From positions 523,376 to 587,375 of the forward strand of contig JADCRB010000030.1 in NCBI GenBank assembly GCA_021464245.1: 64,000 bases of DNA. The letters run 5' to 3'. The DNA comes from Carallia brachiata. Its lineage: Eukaryota > Streptophyta > Magnoliopsida > Malpighiales > Rhizophoraceae. Position numbers and translations under genes: made by a program. Of this stretch, positions 23,375 to 35,567 are shown piece after piece (positions within the stretch are counted from its first letter, which is position 1; each line of letters opens with the position of its first letter). The notes beneath the pieces are model-generated. The model was not told the DNA's origin and did no database searches. It was given only the letters and a program-made list of their open reading frames with translations.

Positions 23375-25518
23375 TAGTCCACCTCAGGTTTAAGATCCCT
23401 GTGCACCACGCCTTGAAGATGGCAAAATGCAACAACGTTTAGTATCTGTATCAAGACAGCCTTTGCATCCTCCTCTGTGTATTTTCCGCCCCTGCATGTG
23501 AAGATCATCAGACTTGTTTAGCAATTAGCACCTACCAGACTATCTTCTTCACAAAGTTCCTCTCTTTTGTCCATCAATACCAAGTAATCAAGATGTTTCA
23601 GACAGATATATTGACTCATTAATAGGATACCGACATGGTCATCCAGCTATTAGTCAGCAAAGTACCTGGAAAGTATTCTATCCAACAGTTCTCCACCTTC
23701 ACATAACCTGAAAGATCCATGACAATTTAAATTACTCATGATAACGGATGAAAACACCAGCAATGAAACGGAAAAATCAAAAGATTTGAACTTTGCAATT
23801 GCAAACAATTATAGTAGCATGTATTTCAAACCAACAGGAGAACTTACTCCATTACTACATAGACATTCTCAAGGTCTTCATAAGCATCATAGAAATGTAC
23901 TAGATTGTTATGCCCAGTCAATGCTCTCAATATTTTGACCTCCCTTCTTACATCCTCAATGGCAATGGCTGTGGTCATCTAGTGACAGAATAAAATCACA
24001 ATAAGCAAACTAAAAACAGTAACAAAGTCCAAACTCAATAGCATGCTGGCAACTGGAATGGCTTTCAAGATCATGCATCATGAGAATACTGCTCAAAGTT
24101 CAAACCAAATGAGAAGAGTCAGAGACCAAGGGGCAATTCAATTATGCATATTGCCAAAAAGAGTGAGCAAAAAAAAAATCATCCATAACATAAATAAATT
24201 GATTAGATAAAGTGAGCAAAAGTTGGTTGCTTCTGAAAGGAATCAACTCAACAAGGTTAGTCTAAAACAAACAAGCTGGCAGAAAGTGAAATAAGAAAAC
24301 AACATACCGAGTCTAATACAGAATCAATACAAAAAGAGAGGACATTGAAGAGTTTAAAACTCCAATTGAATACCCCAGAAAAAAGGGAGAAAACTGAAGC
24401 AAATTAACCGCAGAACAGACATGTTTACTTGCCAAATTAGCCGTCTAGCATTTAACCAAGTTGACTCAACTATATTCCATCCACCCAATTATCCCTGGAT
24501 TTGTTTGCTCGCCACCATTTAACTTATTATAAAAAAAAAATTCCAAAACTCTCAAAATTAAGACAAAAACAGAAAGCAGATTACAGAATTTGTCCCAAAC
24601 CTTTTCACAATTCCTATAATATGCCGACCCATGAACAGGAAAAACCCAATTTACTTTCCCAACAATCAATTTTCGATGATACCGGTACAAATTCCAGAAG
24701 TAATGCGCCAATGGCGGCGAATCAAGAAGAATTAATAAAATAAGTCAACAGATCTAATCATAAGGAAAAGTAGAAAACAAAAGAAACAAAAAAATGGACG
24801 AAATGACAAAGATCACCCATCGTTGACCAGCAAAACCACCAAATTAAGGTCAAATACTGAAATAAGATCAAACGGAGAAAGCAATTACCTTAGCTTTCGG
24901 GATCACTTTGACAGCAACCTGCTGGCCTTTAAGCTCACCCTTCTTGAACTTCGCTGCACAAGTGTACCCAAAATGCCCTCTCCCAACCTCATCTCCGAGC
25001 TCGTACTTGTTCCCGAAATGCTTAGAGAATCCAAAGCTCTTGTCGAGCCCCGCCACCTCCGCCTCGCTCCCCTCCGGTATCGCCGCCTCGTTCGGCTTCA
25101 CCGATCCCTGCCGCCGCGCCAGCACAGCGCGGATATGCTTCGCAGGGGACGGAGGCGGGAACGGCCGCCTGAAGAACCTTCTCGGCGTGGAGTTCGCGCT
25201 GGCCGCATTCCTCGCCGGAGATCTCGCCGGAGACGACTTCTTGGAGAAGAAATAGTGGGCGGGGCTGGGACTGTAGAACGGGAAAAACGGCGACTTCTTG
25301 ACGCTCTCTAACTCCTTCCTCTCGTTATCGTTGCTTCTCTCTTTCTGATCATCGCTGCTAGGGTTTCCACCTCCGTTTGCCGCGCTTGAATCCGGTTGAG
25401 CTCTGTCCCTGGCCGGGACAGGGCCGTCATTAGCCTGGACAGAAGCGTTCCTAGACTCGGACTTGGGAGAGGAGCCGCCACTGAGGTTTGGGGAGGGTTT
25501 GGAAGTGCAGAGACCCAT
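20554..25518 (-). CDS. CDPK-related protein kinase, CRK5-like
   Basis: Exons (high to low): 25518-24889, 23978-23848, 23707-23666, 23491-23383, 22903-22825, 22731-22435, 22348-22236, 21447-21340, 21260-21198, 21090-20923, 20694-20554. They give 1881 nt, 626 residues. The start MGLCTSK has Gly2 for N-myristoylation and Cys4 for palmitoylation, so membrane anchoring is likely. A Ser/Pro-rich variable region follows, with the family motif [15 protein letters not shown]. In the Ser/Thr kinase domain I see the glycine loop GRGHFGYT (about 179), VAVK Lys204, HRDLKPEN Asp300 and DFG Asp321. The C-terminal part has EF-hand-like units ([23 protein letters not shown]) that lack full calcium-ligand sets, the mark of CRKs against true CDPKs. 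Position beside TWD40-1 and a phosphoglycerate mutase suggests At3g50530 (CRK5). All key residues are present and the frame is intact. Confidence 0.93.
23330..23367. repeat. (GA)n microsatellite
   Basis: Lies in intron 4 of the CRK5-like gene, about 15 nt past the donor at 23382. In the transcript it is a (CU)n tract hard against the 5' splice site. Length variation there could affect splicing, but that is inference. Confidence 0.9.
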
Positions 25519-28352
25519 TGTCAGCCTCCCCAAACAGAGAAGACCCAAAAAAAAATCAAAAAAGAAAAAGAATCAGATTTACTTCACCGAAGAATGGATA
25601 CATTATCCGATATAGGGATTGCGGATTCAAAATTAAAATTTGAGTGGATTTAATAATGAGAAATGTAAAAGAAAAAGAAAGGGGATTTTATATGGGTTTT
25701 TGTTAAAGGCCCTTTTATGGTAATGGATGATGGTTTTGTCTCTAGACGATTGGATCTGTGAGTGACTGGCCAAAAAAATAATCAGAGAGAGAGAGAGAGA
25801 AATATCTGTAGACTGGTAGAGGATCTCCAAGAAGGAACAATTATAAACAGGAAACAACGGTGTGTTTGGCTTTTCGTTGCAGAGGAACTAAAACCTAGTT
25901 AATTAACCAGACGCGGTTAGCATAAACGTGTCTGCATATATATTTTGTGTTTTTTTTTTTTTAGGACCTTTCAGTATGTAAATTCTAAAGACAAAATTGA
26001 TTCATTTGAATTTATTTAAATAAAATTAGACGTGGAGCTAACTTCTCTCATAAATTTCTAATACAGTTACATTTTCAAAATTTAAATTTAAAATTTTTAA
26101 TTAAACGATAATATATTTTTATTATTTATACTAATATCTATTAATATCTGTATATATATTTTGTGCTGGTGACTAAAAATTTTTGTTTATATTATGATAA
26201 GATTAAAAATATGGCTGACTTTATAAAATTTTTGTGAGTGATTAATAATTATTACTAAACACCGTATAATTTATTTGTTCGTAAATTCGTTGGAGAAGTC
26301 CGACCTAACGGCACGAACTTTTTGGTGAAGTAATTAAAACAAACAAATGGTGGGAAGTGAGAAGGGTTAAGGATTATGTCATATACATGTGGGTATTGGG
26401 CGAGCTTTTTTCTGGTTAGGTCGGTGTGGGCCAGTGGCGATGGTGGTGTGGTCCAGTAAGAGTTCAGCACAGCGGAATTTACACGTGGCTTGGCTCTAGT
26501 TGCATTTTTGTTCTTTCGGTTTCTGCTAATTTAGTTGAATTAACTTTATAATTAGTATTCTTACAAAAAAAAAAAAGAAAGAAAGAAAAAAGCCTTCAAT
26601 CATAATAAGTGCATGCAGATGCAGAACTGAAACTGGTTTTTAGTTAGCGCGAAGCATTGCATGAAAAGGAGAGGAAATTCCGCACTTTGACTCTTTCGTT
26701 TCTTACTGGATAGAACCATAAAACGCGCATTCCATTTCTTGACATTGGCCAAAGAGTATCTACTTTCTTTTTTTTTTAATTAGATTCTCATAAATTAAGT
26801 AAGAGATGACAATTTCCACAATTTGACGTGGTTTTTTTAATTAATCGGTTTCAATTAAAACTTAAATTTAAAATTTTTAATGTTAAAAAACGACTTTAAT
26901 ATAAATGAGCAAATTGTTCGTCGGTAATTGGGACAGTTTTTTCAATATATCATTATATTGTAAAGGGCTAGTTTCAAAATGCAACTGTAGGCATGAGTGA
27001 AAAGAAAAAAGAAGTAGGAACCCGAACTACATTGAGAGCAACTGTAGGCTTTTGGATAATTCCTTTTTCTGTTTAAGAAATGATGGAGCATAATTTAGGT
27101 GAGAAAACGCTAAAAAGACAAATGTCAGCGCCGTATGTTACTCTGTGCGGACAGTGGACAAGTTGCCTGACAATTGGCATCATTAGGCCTAGTTTAATAC
27201 GATGCGGTCGTTAAATAAAATTAGGAAGATGTGGACTGGAAGATCGCAAGGCAGGGTTGGTTCTTTGCAAATTAATAAACTGAGTTCCTCTTTGGGTCAT
27301 GCCCATAAGCTTGATCTCCCCGTTATTTTTTTCAATCAAATTGTCAAGAATCTATTAAAATTAAACCTTACGTAAAAATTTGTTGAACTTAAAACGAACA
27401 AAAGAAAGTCTCGTTATAATCGTTAAAATTCATAATAACATATGATAGCAATGTGGTTTGAATAAAAAACTTTATAATCATAAAAGTTCTAATATCATGT
27501 AGATAAACTATTTAATCAAACAGTTAAATTTTTAATAAAATTTATAAATAAATTAATATTAAACTTTAAAAAAAAAATATTCTAACTTTGGGTCACGTAC
27601 CATAATCCATGCCATAAATTTTGCTCATAAATTTAACCATTTTAACAAACTAGACTCAGTTTACTTAGCAAACAACGAATCTTTCGAAGGGAAAGTAAGA
27701 GGATCAAATTCTAATATACATAATTTAATTCGAACCAACCACTTTGCCAAGATAGGCTCCATCCAGTTCACATGAAATGGAAAGCAATTATTTAATCATA
27801 GGCGGCACTAGCAGCATTTTTTATATTTTTTTCTAGAGGTGCAAGTTCAGACAAATGACATTCAAATTGGCCTTGAGGGGAATGATGATCCTCTTTTCTT
27901 TTGGCTTATTCATTTGTTCAGTTCGTATGATTGAAGCTCTTGGTAAACATAAAACAAAAAGTCGTTGACCATAAATACATTGACAATTGTTTTAAGTTGA
28001 TGACATATTCTAATAGTTTTCTTTAGTATCTCATAGCTACTTAAAAAATTTGAATTAATACGCTATACGCCCTTGCCAAATGGTTGAATACTCTGCAACC
28101 GGAACACAGCGTGGTCCGTCCATTATAATAGCCAAGAAAAGCAAATACATTACGAAAATGACTTGAGAAAGTCAACCTACAACAGTTGTCCCACGGCACA
28201 TGTGGGGGCAGGGTGCTGCAAATCATGGGAGCACCAACCAGAGTGGAAGCTTATGATAGTTTTAGACTTCCAGTGTGTCATTTGATGGAGCACTAACTGA
28301 GTAATTGCAGAGGTAAAATAACCGTAAAATAACCAAGGATGTCCCAGTTTAA
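25519..28352. other. Intergenic, AT-rich
   Basis: Contains the CRK5-like promoter and leader, with a (GA)n run near 25783-25801, and the 3' side of the phosphoglycerate-mutase-like gene. Long A/T runs are frequent. No coding homology was noticed in about 2.8 kb. Confidence 0.55.
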
Positions 28353-30818
28353 TCAGCCAGAAAGTCTGTCCCCACCAAAGCCGGACTCAAGGACTCCAGC
28401 TTTGTCAAGGTGACTAACATCACACCAAGATTTTATCGTCCAGTCACCCCCGTTAGATAAGTGAAATATTGACGGATGTGTTCAACACCTTCCCTACGGA
28501 CCTTCCATGGGGCAAGCTCGCCTGTAAAGTGCTCTGATGACACCCCATGGTGACCACAACTATTCGTTGTCCTGCCAGGGAAGCACGCAACACAAGCATG
28601 GAGTACTGAATTTACATTTTTTTTTTCAGTAAAAACAAGGAAAAAAAAAGAGAGCACGAACTATGTTAAGGCACTCCTAAACATTTACCAAATTACATAA
28701 GTAAATTAGGGGAGATGGGCATTTTCTATCTAGAAGATTCCATGGTGATATCAGAAGAAGGAATAAGCAGTCCAACAATCTCATATGTTAGTAATCCTTG
28801 GTCTAAAAATAGGTATCCTTTAATTCACTCAAGTATGAATTGATGTAATAGACCACGAGAGTCCAAGTAGTAAGAGTACATGAACAAACGAGTTTCACAA
28901 TCACATATAGAAGTTATGAGTAAGACAGTGTACCTATGTGTTTGTCAGCAATACACTGTAATGAAGATGTACAGCGTTGGTAAAGCTGATCAAGACTTTC
29001 TCCACCACCCTACACAATCAAAACAGTAATTGTCCCACACATTCTAAGAATAAGTTCATCTAGTAGCATGAATTTTGTTTTTCATGAGAAGCCTGCTCCC
29101 TTCTCAACAAAGGGCATCAAATGTCGACATCCTGTAAGATGGCGAGGAGCAGAGAACATTATTGTAGGACATGGCTGAGGTATAGCCTTGATGGCACCCA
29201 CAATCCTCCAAAGAGGAGATCTTAAGTTCACATCTTCCTTGTAAAAAAAATCAATAAAAAACTTTTTGAAGTGTTTTACTACATTGGGTGGCCAAGGCAA
29301 GGACCAAGTCCTCAGACATGAGTTGAGCTGCTGCGGGGAAAGCAATCACTACATAAAGCACCATAATTCTAGACACGTACAGGAATTTCTTGATTGGTGT
29401 AGTGGGATTTGAATGCCTGGTAAGCCTTGGTACAAACTGCGGGGGCTTCAAGTAATGTAAACCCTTGAAGGTCTCCTAAATGTCTTTCCCGAAGGCCAGG
29501 GTCCTTGCTAACCTGAGAATGTAATTCCAACTGTGTTAGAGATGGAAAGTATTAGTCTTACCAAGCTCAAATTGATTTCCAACTTAACAGGTGAGAATTA
29601 CTATGAATCTAAATTTTGCCAAATGAAAACCTAGAACCCTATACGAGTAAACATTACTTCCCAAATAGATCCAAAGCATACATCTTTGGTCCTCCTTTCA
29701 GACATGATAAAGAAAAATGGACGAAGCCTCATTGCGTTGGCTGTAGCTTAAAAACACGAAATCATATTCTATTCTTACTAAATCAAAATATACCATGCAA
29801 TCCTGTTCGATGTTGCTCTACCATGCACAATATTAAAAAAGAACATAGGCTATGATAGAAGCTACAAGCTAATGGTACATACAATAAAGTCTAGGATCAT
29901 TATCCAACAACATCACTGTTTCTAGCGCTGTGAAGTTAATTTCAAGACAATAGCACCGTGATTCGCACCTCCACAACACCACAGCTGGCTGCAATTGTCT
30001 CTGCAGTCTCAAGAGCTCTCTTCAGATCAGATGAATACACAGCTGATACATTAAACTCTCTGGACAGTCGACCAGCCACCTTCAATGAGAACAAAAGGAA
30101 CAAAAATAAAATTTTTTTAAGAAAAAAAAAAAAGAAAAGACCTGGCATAAGAACAAAAAAATTGGGCATTTGAATGTATGATGCAAGACAAGACATACCG
30201 AAGCTGCTTGCTGTCTCCCAACATCATTCAATTCGACATCAAGGTGTCCCTATTAATTTTTGGGCCAACAAAAAAAAAGAAAGGAAAAAGACCAGCAGCT
30301 ACAAGTTAAAATCCTAAACCAGAAAACAAACACTGGAACATATAATGGGTATTTGCAGAAACAGCGAGTGCGTAATCTAGTAACCATGCAATGCAAACAT
30401 TTCAGTTTGGTTTCTAACCAGACAACTCTATCTGCTTTCATGTCCTTTCACAAGCAATGACAGTCAATCAGTCATCGACCAACAGATTTATTCCAATTTT
30501 AGTAATTCAGATTTTGGAATATCCGAAGTTAAAATTAACCCAGAATTCTGAAAATAACTATTCAAATGCCCAACGAAAAAAAAGAATCTAGAACCTGAAT
30601 TCTTCCATCTACATTCCACTCCGTTTCGCCGTGACGCACGACAATAATCTCACAGAAAGCTGGATTTACCGAGCTATTCCCCCAGGAAAAAAATGAAAAT
30701 TAATATATAATTAAAGAAATTCAAACTGAAAATAAAATTAAAAAGAAAAAAGAAAAAAGAACGGGAGGCAGGAAAGGAAAGAGGAATGGGAACAAGACCT
30801 GGGATCAGACTCGGCCAT
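28353..30818 (-). CDS. Phosphoglycerate-mutase-like (histidine phosphatase) gene, last exon frame-broken
   Basis: Exons (high to low): 30818-30799, 30673-30595, 30249-30199, 30079-29969, 29512-29381, 29009-28934, 28571-28353. The first six are in phase and encode the histidine-phosphatase fold: VVRHGETEWNVDGRIQ with the phospho-acceptor His, then SSDLKRALETAETIA, then LRERHLGDLQGFTL. Family members are plant phosphoglycerate-mutase-like phosphatases (compare At3g50520); the true substrate is uncertain. The last exon should carry the second active-site His in VTHGG. Instead the bases read GTCACCATGGGGTGTC, as if one C and one G were missing, and two more runs are short by one C and two T. After the fourth the frame returns and ends in SGFGGDRLSG and a stop at 28353. 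This could be a pseudogene or consensus error. Confidence 0.85.
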
Positions 30819-32663
30819 GGTTGCGGAGTGGGCGAATCGACTCGGTGAGTTGGGTGGCGAGTTAAGCCTGAGCCTCAACAATGTAGCGTCCGTTGCGTAT
30901 GGGAATCGTAAATTGTTAATCGAAAGCGAACTGATGCGGAAGGGGAAGAAAAGGGCGCTGGCTTTGAGTTTGTGGGGCGCCAAGGGGCGCAATGCGATCA
31001 TAATTTATCATTCGGTTCAAATGGAAGGGTGGAGGAATATTCTTTCGGAATCGGATTCAAGAACAAGGCGAATGGAATGGTGCTTGATCGTGCAACTTTG
31101 GAGGGATACTCCTGCAGTCAAATTGACTCGTACCCTTGTTTTTTTTTTTTTTTTTTTATCATGATTATATTTTCAGACTAAAAAGCATCTGAAAAACTGT
31201 CTAAATGTAATTAAAAATTACTGTTATTTTTTTTATATAAAATCTAAATGATTGTACATTAAATTCACTTAATTACATCTAAATAATGGTTCTTTTTTTT
31301 TTTTTTCTAAAAGCAGAAACTGCCTGGACATTACTATAATTTACAGTAAAATTTAGATATAATTTTTTAACGAAAAGAGACTTCAAAAATAGTAAAAGAA
31401 AAGAATTTTATATAAAATATAGAAATGAATTTTTAACTATTGAATTTATACTATTTTTCCTTTTTTAGTTGGAATGGGAGTGGAGACATTTTTTTTATCT
31501 CAATTAGGAAGCCAATGGCTAGAGAATAAGATAACTTTTTTACCATAAATTTAACACAGTTAAAACTAAGACCTATTGACTCACAATTTTTTTTTTTTTT
31601 TTTTAGTTGGAGGGGAAGTGTAGACATTTTTTTGTTTTTTTGTTTTTTTTTGTTCATTATGGAATCTATTAAAATTATACAATGAGATAATTCTTACTTT
31701 TTATAAATTTCATAACTTTAGAACTTAAGATTTTTAAATTATAAATCTAAACTCTAAATATTAAGGTTTTTTTTTGATCCACAAGAGTTAACAACCTAGT
31801 AATAAAAAGAGAAAAAAAATGAGCATCAAATCTAGAATCAAACTCAAACTTTGAAATTGGAGACACTAGCATCCAACGAACCGAGCTATGTGCGTGCACT
31901 AGACATTTTTTTTTTTAGTTTGAAATTTTAGTATTCATAAGTTTATTAGATTCTGACTAATTTAATTCGAATCGAATAAATCCATTAAAAAGAATAAAAT
32001 TCTTCCAACACTTATTTTCTGCGTATATAAGACTTCAACTAGACGTTTATGGTGAATAAGATCCCACTCTCTTAGGGCATGCAAGGGCATGGAATATGGG
32101 CCTAAAGCCCGTGCAAGGAAAGAGGAACCAGCCGAGGCTCACGACAAAAAAAAAAAAAAAAGGGCACTTCCTTAAACGGCGCCGTTTTGATTGGTACATA
32201 TTTTTTTTTTTTGAGGACATTGATTGGTACATATTTACTTACACAGTTTTAAATATCTTCCTGCTGTTGGCCTTAGTCGAGGCTCGTCCCCAGCTGCCCA
32301 GTATAGCTCCTTCTCTGTTGAGGTTACTACTTTACTATTTCCTTTTTTTATTTATTTTTTGTGTTTGATTATTGTGACTTATTTCTTGATTCTGTTTATT
32401 TTTTTGACTTCAAGACTGTTATTATTCTGTTGAATTTCGGTGAATTACGATTATAATGCGTTTGTAAGAGGCAGAATTAATGGTTTCTATTGTTGTTTCT
32501 GGGGGTTATTACAGAAGTTTGAAAGTAGACCGTTGGATTGTTTTTCTCACTCTAAAATCTGTGCTTATCTCATTCTGTCGAATTATCTCAAAATTAAGCT
32601 TACTTGTTACTATCGCTTGCTTCGCAGATTTCGGGTATTTTAGAGTGTTCAAGGAAAGAGGAA
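30819..32663. other. Intergenic, divergent promoters and poly-A/T runs
   Basis: Lies between the minus-strand phosphatase gene and plus-strand PCC1 copy A. Poly-T runs recur, and a short unit reading TTTTAGTTGGA...GACATTTTTT occurs near 31465-31492 and again near 31601-31640. A possible SINE sits at 31770-31910. No gene was seen. Confidence 0.5.
31770..31910 (-). mobile_element. Possible tRNA-derived SINE
   Basis: On the minus strand TAGCTCGGTTCG (31877-31888) resembles a Pol III A box, and GTTTGATTCTAG (31832-31843) a B box, about 33 nt apart, followed by a T-rich tail. The spacing suits a tRNA-derived SINE. No target-site duplication was resolved. Confidence 0.4.
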
Positions 32664-34417
32664 ATGGCTGCTGCCGCTGGTGCTGTAGTTTCATACACCC
32701 AAGCGCAATGGGATTTCAGCTGGTTCTCTCTCTCCTCTCTGTTGATCATTGTGATTGCTTTTTGCATTTTTTTTTCACTCAACTCAAGTGGTGACCCTTT
32801 AGAAGCTTGGAACTTGGGATGTGTACACTAAACTTGTTTGCAAACTGAACTATAAGTGGAAATATGAATACGAGGTTGTTGTTTTGAACTGCTTGACAAG
32901 AAAATTGTGAATACTGAATAGAATTGCATGGTATGAGATTCTTGAAGTCGCAATGCTTCTTCAAAGTTTGCGCCTTTCTGTGGAATTATCAAAGCTTCCA
33001 ATTAGCTCATGAGTCTTACTTATTTTATTTTATTTTTCTGCTGTTGATCCCTTTCTGCAAACATCTATGAATTGGAAAATTGGGATAAAGAACTTTTAAT
33101 GGTAATGGCAACTGCAGAGCCCCTTAACGCAGTTATGTTGATATTCGTTCTTTGTGCTTTACTTTCTTTTTCCTTTTCACTTTCTTTTTCTTGAGCCCCC
33201 CTTCTTCTCTTTGATCATTCGTATAAACACAATGGAAACGAAATGATATCTTCAAATGAATTTCTATTTGCCTAAATTTTTTCATTGTTATTTTATTGTA
33301 AGGCTTCTAATCTTATCTTCAAATGAATATTTATCTGCAGTGACTTGGATATAGATTTTCAGTCTGAAGTGAATGCTTTCATTGTCTATGCAGCCTTAGC
33401 TGTTGACAAGGAGGTGATGATATGACATCTGTTGCTCTGATTATTGGCTATTGTGATCCAACCTCTCTTGCTCTTTATTCTGTTGTCTACTTAATTTCTT
33501 ATTTTGTTTTTTTTAGCCTAATGCAGTTGCAGCCAGATAAAGTGAAAAGGGAGATGATAGTTTCCGATGGAAAGTTATCAGTGTGAGTCTATTGCTATAA
33601 GAAATTTGATTTTTCATTTGTTTTATTTATGATACTACTTGTTGATCTGTTGGATTTGTTTCTCTTAGGAGGAGAAATATCGCGTGGTGCAGAAATTTGT
33701 GTTTACTAATTATATTTAAAAACTGCAGAGATTAAATGCCAGGTGAGAGTTTCATTAAAAAAAAAAAAAACAGATTAGACAAATACTATATTTGAACAAT
33801 TAGCATGCCAATCCAAATCATATTAGTTTTGGTATTATTTCTAATTGAAAGACAAAAACATAAATTAAAAGATGAAGAAAGTACTATAATGATTTTATTG
33901 GCCAGTTGATGTTCCCAATCACCATTGCTGTGGATCTGTTCTTCTATTTTTATCTGTTCTCTGGCATTTCTCTATGAGGAAAGCAAATGGAATTGGAGCA
34001 ACTAATTCTTTTATCCCGTTGCGCTTAATTGTAAGGCTATGGAGCACACGTAAGATTATTGAACATGTGGAGGAATGGTATAGAATTTGTATGTATACAT
34101 ATTATATTCATCTGCAATTACTTTTATCTTTCATATGTTTCAACAAAAGGAGAACTCATTTCTTGAATATGTTAGCACAATCTGGTAAATCAGTTTTCTG
34201 TTTCTCTGCTGACTTTTGTGCTTGCAACTAAGAAAAATTGCTTTTCCGGTTTTCATGCCTCGCGCCTTCTAATCGTTGGTTTTTCCCTCGTGTTGGCAGG
34301 CATTTTGAGGCAGTTGAGGCAAGAGATCTTCGGGCATCTTTTTCTGCCTTTGTTGATGTCCTTACACTTGCAACAGGTACAATTGAAGAATTTGGGAAAG
34401 ATAATACATCGACATGA
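32664..34417 (+). CDS. PCC1: PCC1 (KEOPS/EKC subunit), copy A
   Basis: Exons 32664-32722, 33341-33413, 33527-33582 and 34300-34417 give 306 nt, 101 residues, the normal size for Pcc1/LAGE3. Pcc1 is the dimerising subunit of the KEOPS complex, which makes the t6A37 modification of ANN-decoding tRNAs. Family features visible: DIDFQSEVNAFIVYAALAVD, then LQPDKVKREM, then HFEAVEARDLRASFSAF and DVLTLATGTIEEFG. All junctions are GT-AG and in phase. The ATG at 32664 is the first in frame after an open leader. A second copy with the same exon lengths lies 6.1 kb downstream. Either may be the active copy; nothing here is broken. Confidence 0.9.
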
Positions 34418-34811
34418 ATTATCTGGATTAATAGTCGACCCATCAAAGGTTACAAAGCTACTTGACTAAGCTATTCTCAGAACTATGCGGGCGAGGGCAT
34501 ATGTTTAGTCCTATCGAACACTTTGGCAATTTTCAAACCCATGACTTTGTAATAGTAACGAATCCTCTAAGTACTAAATCATAGCGATAAATGGTTCTTT
34601 CTTTATCAATGGTTGGCTCTAATTAAGATTGGTATCGACTACTAATGGCATTTCCGAAACATGTCTATAACACGACGATTGATTTTATTTTATTATTAAA
34701 CTTCCTTTTTCTTTTTTTATTGCTATCTCTCAACAATCTTGATATCAACTCCAATATATGTTGGATTACATCAATAAAAAAAGAAAATGAGAGCTCAATC
34801 GATAGGCTTGA
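34418..34811. other. Gap between PCC1 copy A and peptide gene
   Basis: Holds the 3' UTR of PCC1 copy A and, on the other strand, the 3' end of the cysteine-rich peptide pseudogene. No further gene was seen. Confidence 0.5.
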
Positions 34812-35567
34812 TCAGCAAGGAGTGCCGGGTTCAACAGAATGTACACATGTGTAAGTTACGTCGCCATCACATCTATTATCCAACACGTTAGGATCCTGAA
34901 ATGCGTTGTTGCATATTTGCTGGCAATTCTCAATAGAGCATTCTTCAAAAAATGGGCTAACGCCACAATCTGTTTCGCATGCATTAGTCCCTTCAATTAA
35001 ATGTCAATCAGTTCTTACGCAGGTAACCGGAGATGTCACTCCATCTGCATGCCATAAAAAGAAATAATTAATTTAAAGCATTTGTACAGTACATCTACAT
35101 CGAACATCGTATAAATTGTTTCTTTGATATATACATGTTCTCATTACTAATATTATGAATATAATGATAGAGTGACTGTTTAACTCAGTTGATTTATAAA
35201 TTTGTGTTAACAGGAGAGTCAGGAATTTGACTCTTACTTCTCTATTCTCCTTTTTATCTTTACATGGGTATTGCCCTTCAATAAACAGAAAAAATGTGAA
35301 TATGATAACTACATATATGGACAGTCTCTGCTTCAATTGTGATTTAATGGCGAAAGTTTTCTCATACTTTGCACAAGAATTAGAATATTCTCTCTTTCAC
35401 CCTTCTTTCATTGAATTATAGTGAAGAAAGAATTGTTTTTGTTGATATGAGAGTATGCTTATATATGTATTATATCTAGGTGGAAAATAGAGAGACAGAG
35501 GGAGACCTGAAGGGGTGTTTAGCAAAAACAAAATCAATATAATGACAACGGCAAACTGCTTCTTCAT
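34812..35567 (-). pseudogene. Small secreted cysteine-rich peptide, copy 1
   Basis: Exon 1, 35567-35507, starts at ATG and encodes a clean signal peptide, MKKQFAVVIILILFLLNTPS, ending in a CAG/GT donor. Exon 2, 35044-34812, follows a GCATGCAG acceptor in phase 1 and encodes a Cys-rich peptide containing CETDCG, SPFFEECSIENCQQIC and a last Cys just before the stop. An in-frame TGA at 35006-35004 interrupts the mature part at a place (RTD-stop) where copy 2 has Cys (RTDC), so a Cys codon probably became a stop. Nine Cys remain. I do not recognise the family. Gene structure (signal exon plus one Cys-rich exon) matches plant defensin-like and pollen or embryo peptide genes. It is probably a pseudogene. 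Confidence 0.6.
35165..35255 (+). mobile_element. Possible tRNA-derived SINE in peptide-gene intron
   Basis: TTAACTCAGTTG (about 35180-35191) resembles an A box and GGAATTTGACTC (about 35222) a B box, about 30 nt apart. It lies in the intron of the cysteine-rich peptide pseudogene. Ends were not resolved. Confidence 0.35.

Noticed and set aside
24823..25311. 162-codon plus-strand frame rich in Arg
   Set aside because: It is the antisense shadow of GC-rich exon 1 of the CRK5-like kinase.
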